Part shown: positions 55,264 through 55,461 of the stretch, in pieces
Layout of the letters: every line of letters starts with the position of its first letter
How positions within the stretch are numbered: the first letter of the stretch is position 1
The notes under the pieces: model-generated
The model's input: the letters and a program-made list of their open reading frames with translations, nothing else
Databases searched by the model: none
What the model was told of the DNA's origin: nothing
Origin: an uncultured Pseudomonadota bacterium
GTDB lineage: Bacteria; Pseudomonadota; Gammaproteobacteria; Methylococcales; Methylomonadaceae
DNA: 55,461 nt
Direction of reading: 5' to 3'
NCBI GenBank assembly: GCA_903918375.1
Contig: CAIXED010000020.1
Location: forward strand, 1-55,461
Position numbers and translations under genes: made by a program

Positions 55264-55461
55264 TCATGCCGATTTGCTGCGTTTGCGGTTCGCTGCGGGT
55301 TGGGCTTGGCGTTCGACTTGGATGCGTTTGAGTAGTTCGGCGGCGGGTTCGTCGTTGGGGTCTTGGGGCACCAGTTCGCCGCGAAAGGCTTTTGCTAGGA
55401 TTGATTGGCTCAGGCGGTCAAGGCGTTGTTTGGCGGCGAGGTATTGTTTTTCGACGGTGTC
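55264..55461 (-). CDS. Second HsdS, C-terminal end (truncated by window)
   Basis: Read leftward from the last base, an open frame of 65 codons ends at TGA (55264-55266). It starts beyond the window. It contains the standard C-terminal helix of type I specificity subunits: LAAKQRLDRLSQSILAKAF, then RGELVPQDPNDEPAAELL, and a basic tail (RKRSKSA). It is distinct from the hsdS at 41771-42991, which ends differently and is more AT-rich. It implies a second type I restriction-modification locus next to tRNA-Leu. Confidence 0.85.
   Translation of the reverse strand, partial: DTVEKQYLAAKQRLDRLSQSILAKAFRGELVPQDPNDEPAAELLKRIQVERQAQPAANRKRSKSA

Noticed and set aside
1-55461. CRISPR arrays, insertion sequences or prophage genes
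   Set aside because: No regularly spaced direct repeats, transposase, integrase or phage structural genes were found; the repeats present are short palindromic intergenic elements. The encapsulin has an HK97 fold but no phage genes accompany it.

Overview
The window reads as a chromosomal segment of a gammaproteobacterium. FabA/FabB, LpxD, TtcA, Slt70, CysB-type regulation, tesA-ybbA-ybbP and an NAD-type isocitrate dehydrogenase all fit that class. Moderate GC, the dispersed intergenic repeats and the gene mix resemble methanotrophic Methylococcales, but no methane or methanol gene is present, so that placement is only an impression.

Layout. 1-3 kb: 3' end of a glutamate-synthase-type large subunit followed by a CysJ-like diflavin reductase. 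3-7.6 kb: an AT-rich acyltransferase, a membrane/spermidine-synthase fusion and lpxD. 7.6-19.2 kb: a sialidase-fold lipoprotein with a Cys/His cluster, tonB-exbB-exbD, and an MdtABC-type RND efflux set whose two pump genes are separated by a block of intergenic repeats. 19.2-26.5 kb: housekeeping genes (GST, LOG, YqiA, IDH, TesA, YbbA-YbbP) with an unlisted 56-residue membrane protein and a candidate sRNA.

26.5-37.6 kb is the most coherent block. All genes lie on the minus strand and concern sulfur: serine acetyltransferase (cysE), a family 2A encapsulin shell, its cysteine desulfurase cargo with a long N-terminal targeting region, sulfate permease cysT-cysW-cysA, a CysB-type regulator, a DUF2292 protein, an OprP/O-type porin and a periplasmic sulfate-binding protein. 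Together they suggest sulfate capture across both membranes, O-acetylserine supply for cysteine synthesis, and a protein nanocompartment that handles cysteine sulfur. A TTGACA promoter followed at once by an intrinsic terminator precedes cysE, suggesting attenuation. A divergent degenerate EAL gene and a candidate sRNA with a CCTCCTCC loop lie beside it.

38.7-47.5 kb is a defence island: a type I restriction-modification locus with two hsdM genes, an unknown 259-residue protein, a DUF2281/PIN toxin-antitoxin pair, hsdS and hsdR. hsdR carries a frameshift and the outer hsdM a premature in-frame stop. 47.5-55 kb returns to core genes (PHP phosphatase, MsbA-like exporter, Slt70, FabA-FabB, TtcA, tRNA-Leu). 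The last 200 bases are the 3' end of a second hsdS, visible only as a truncated frame.
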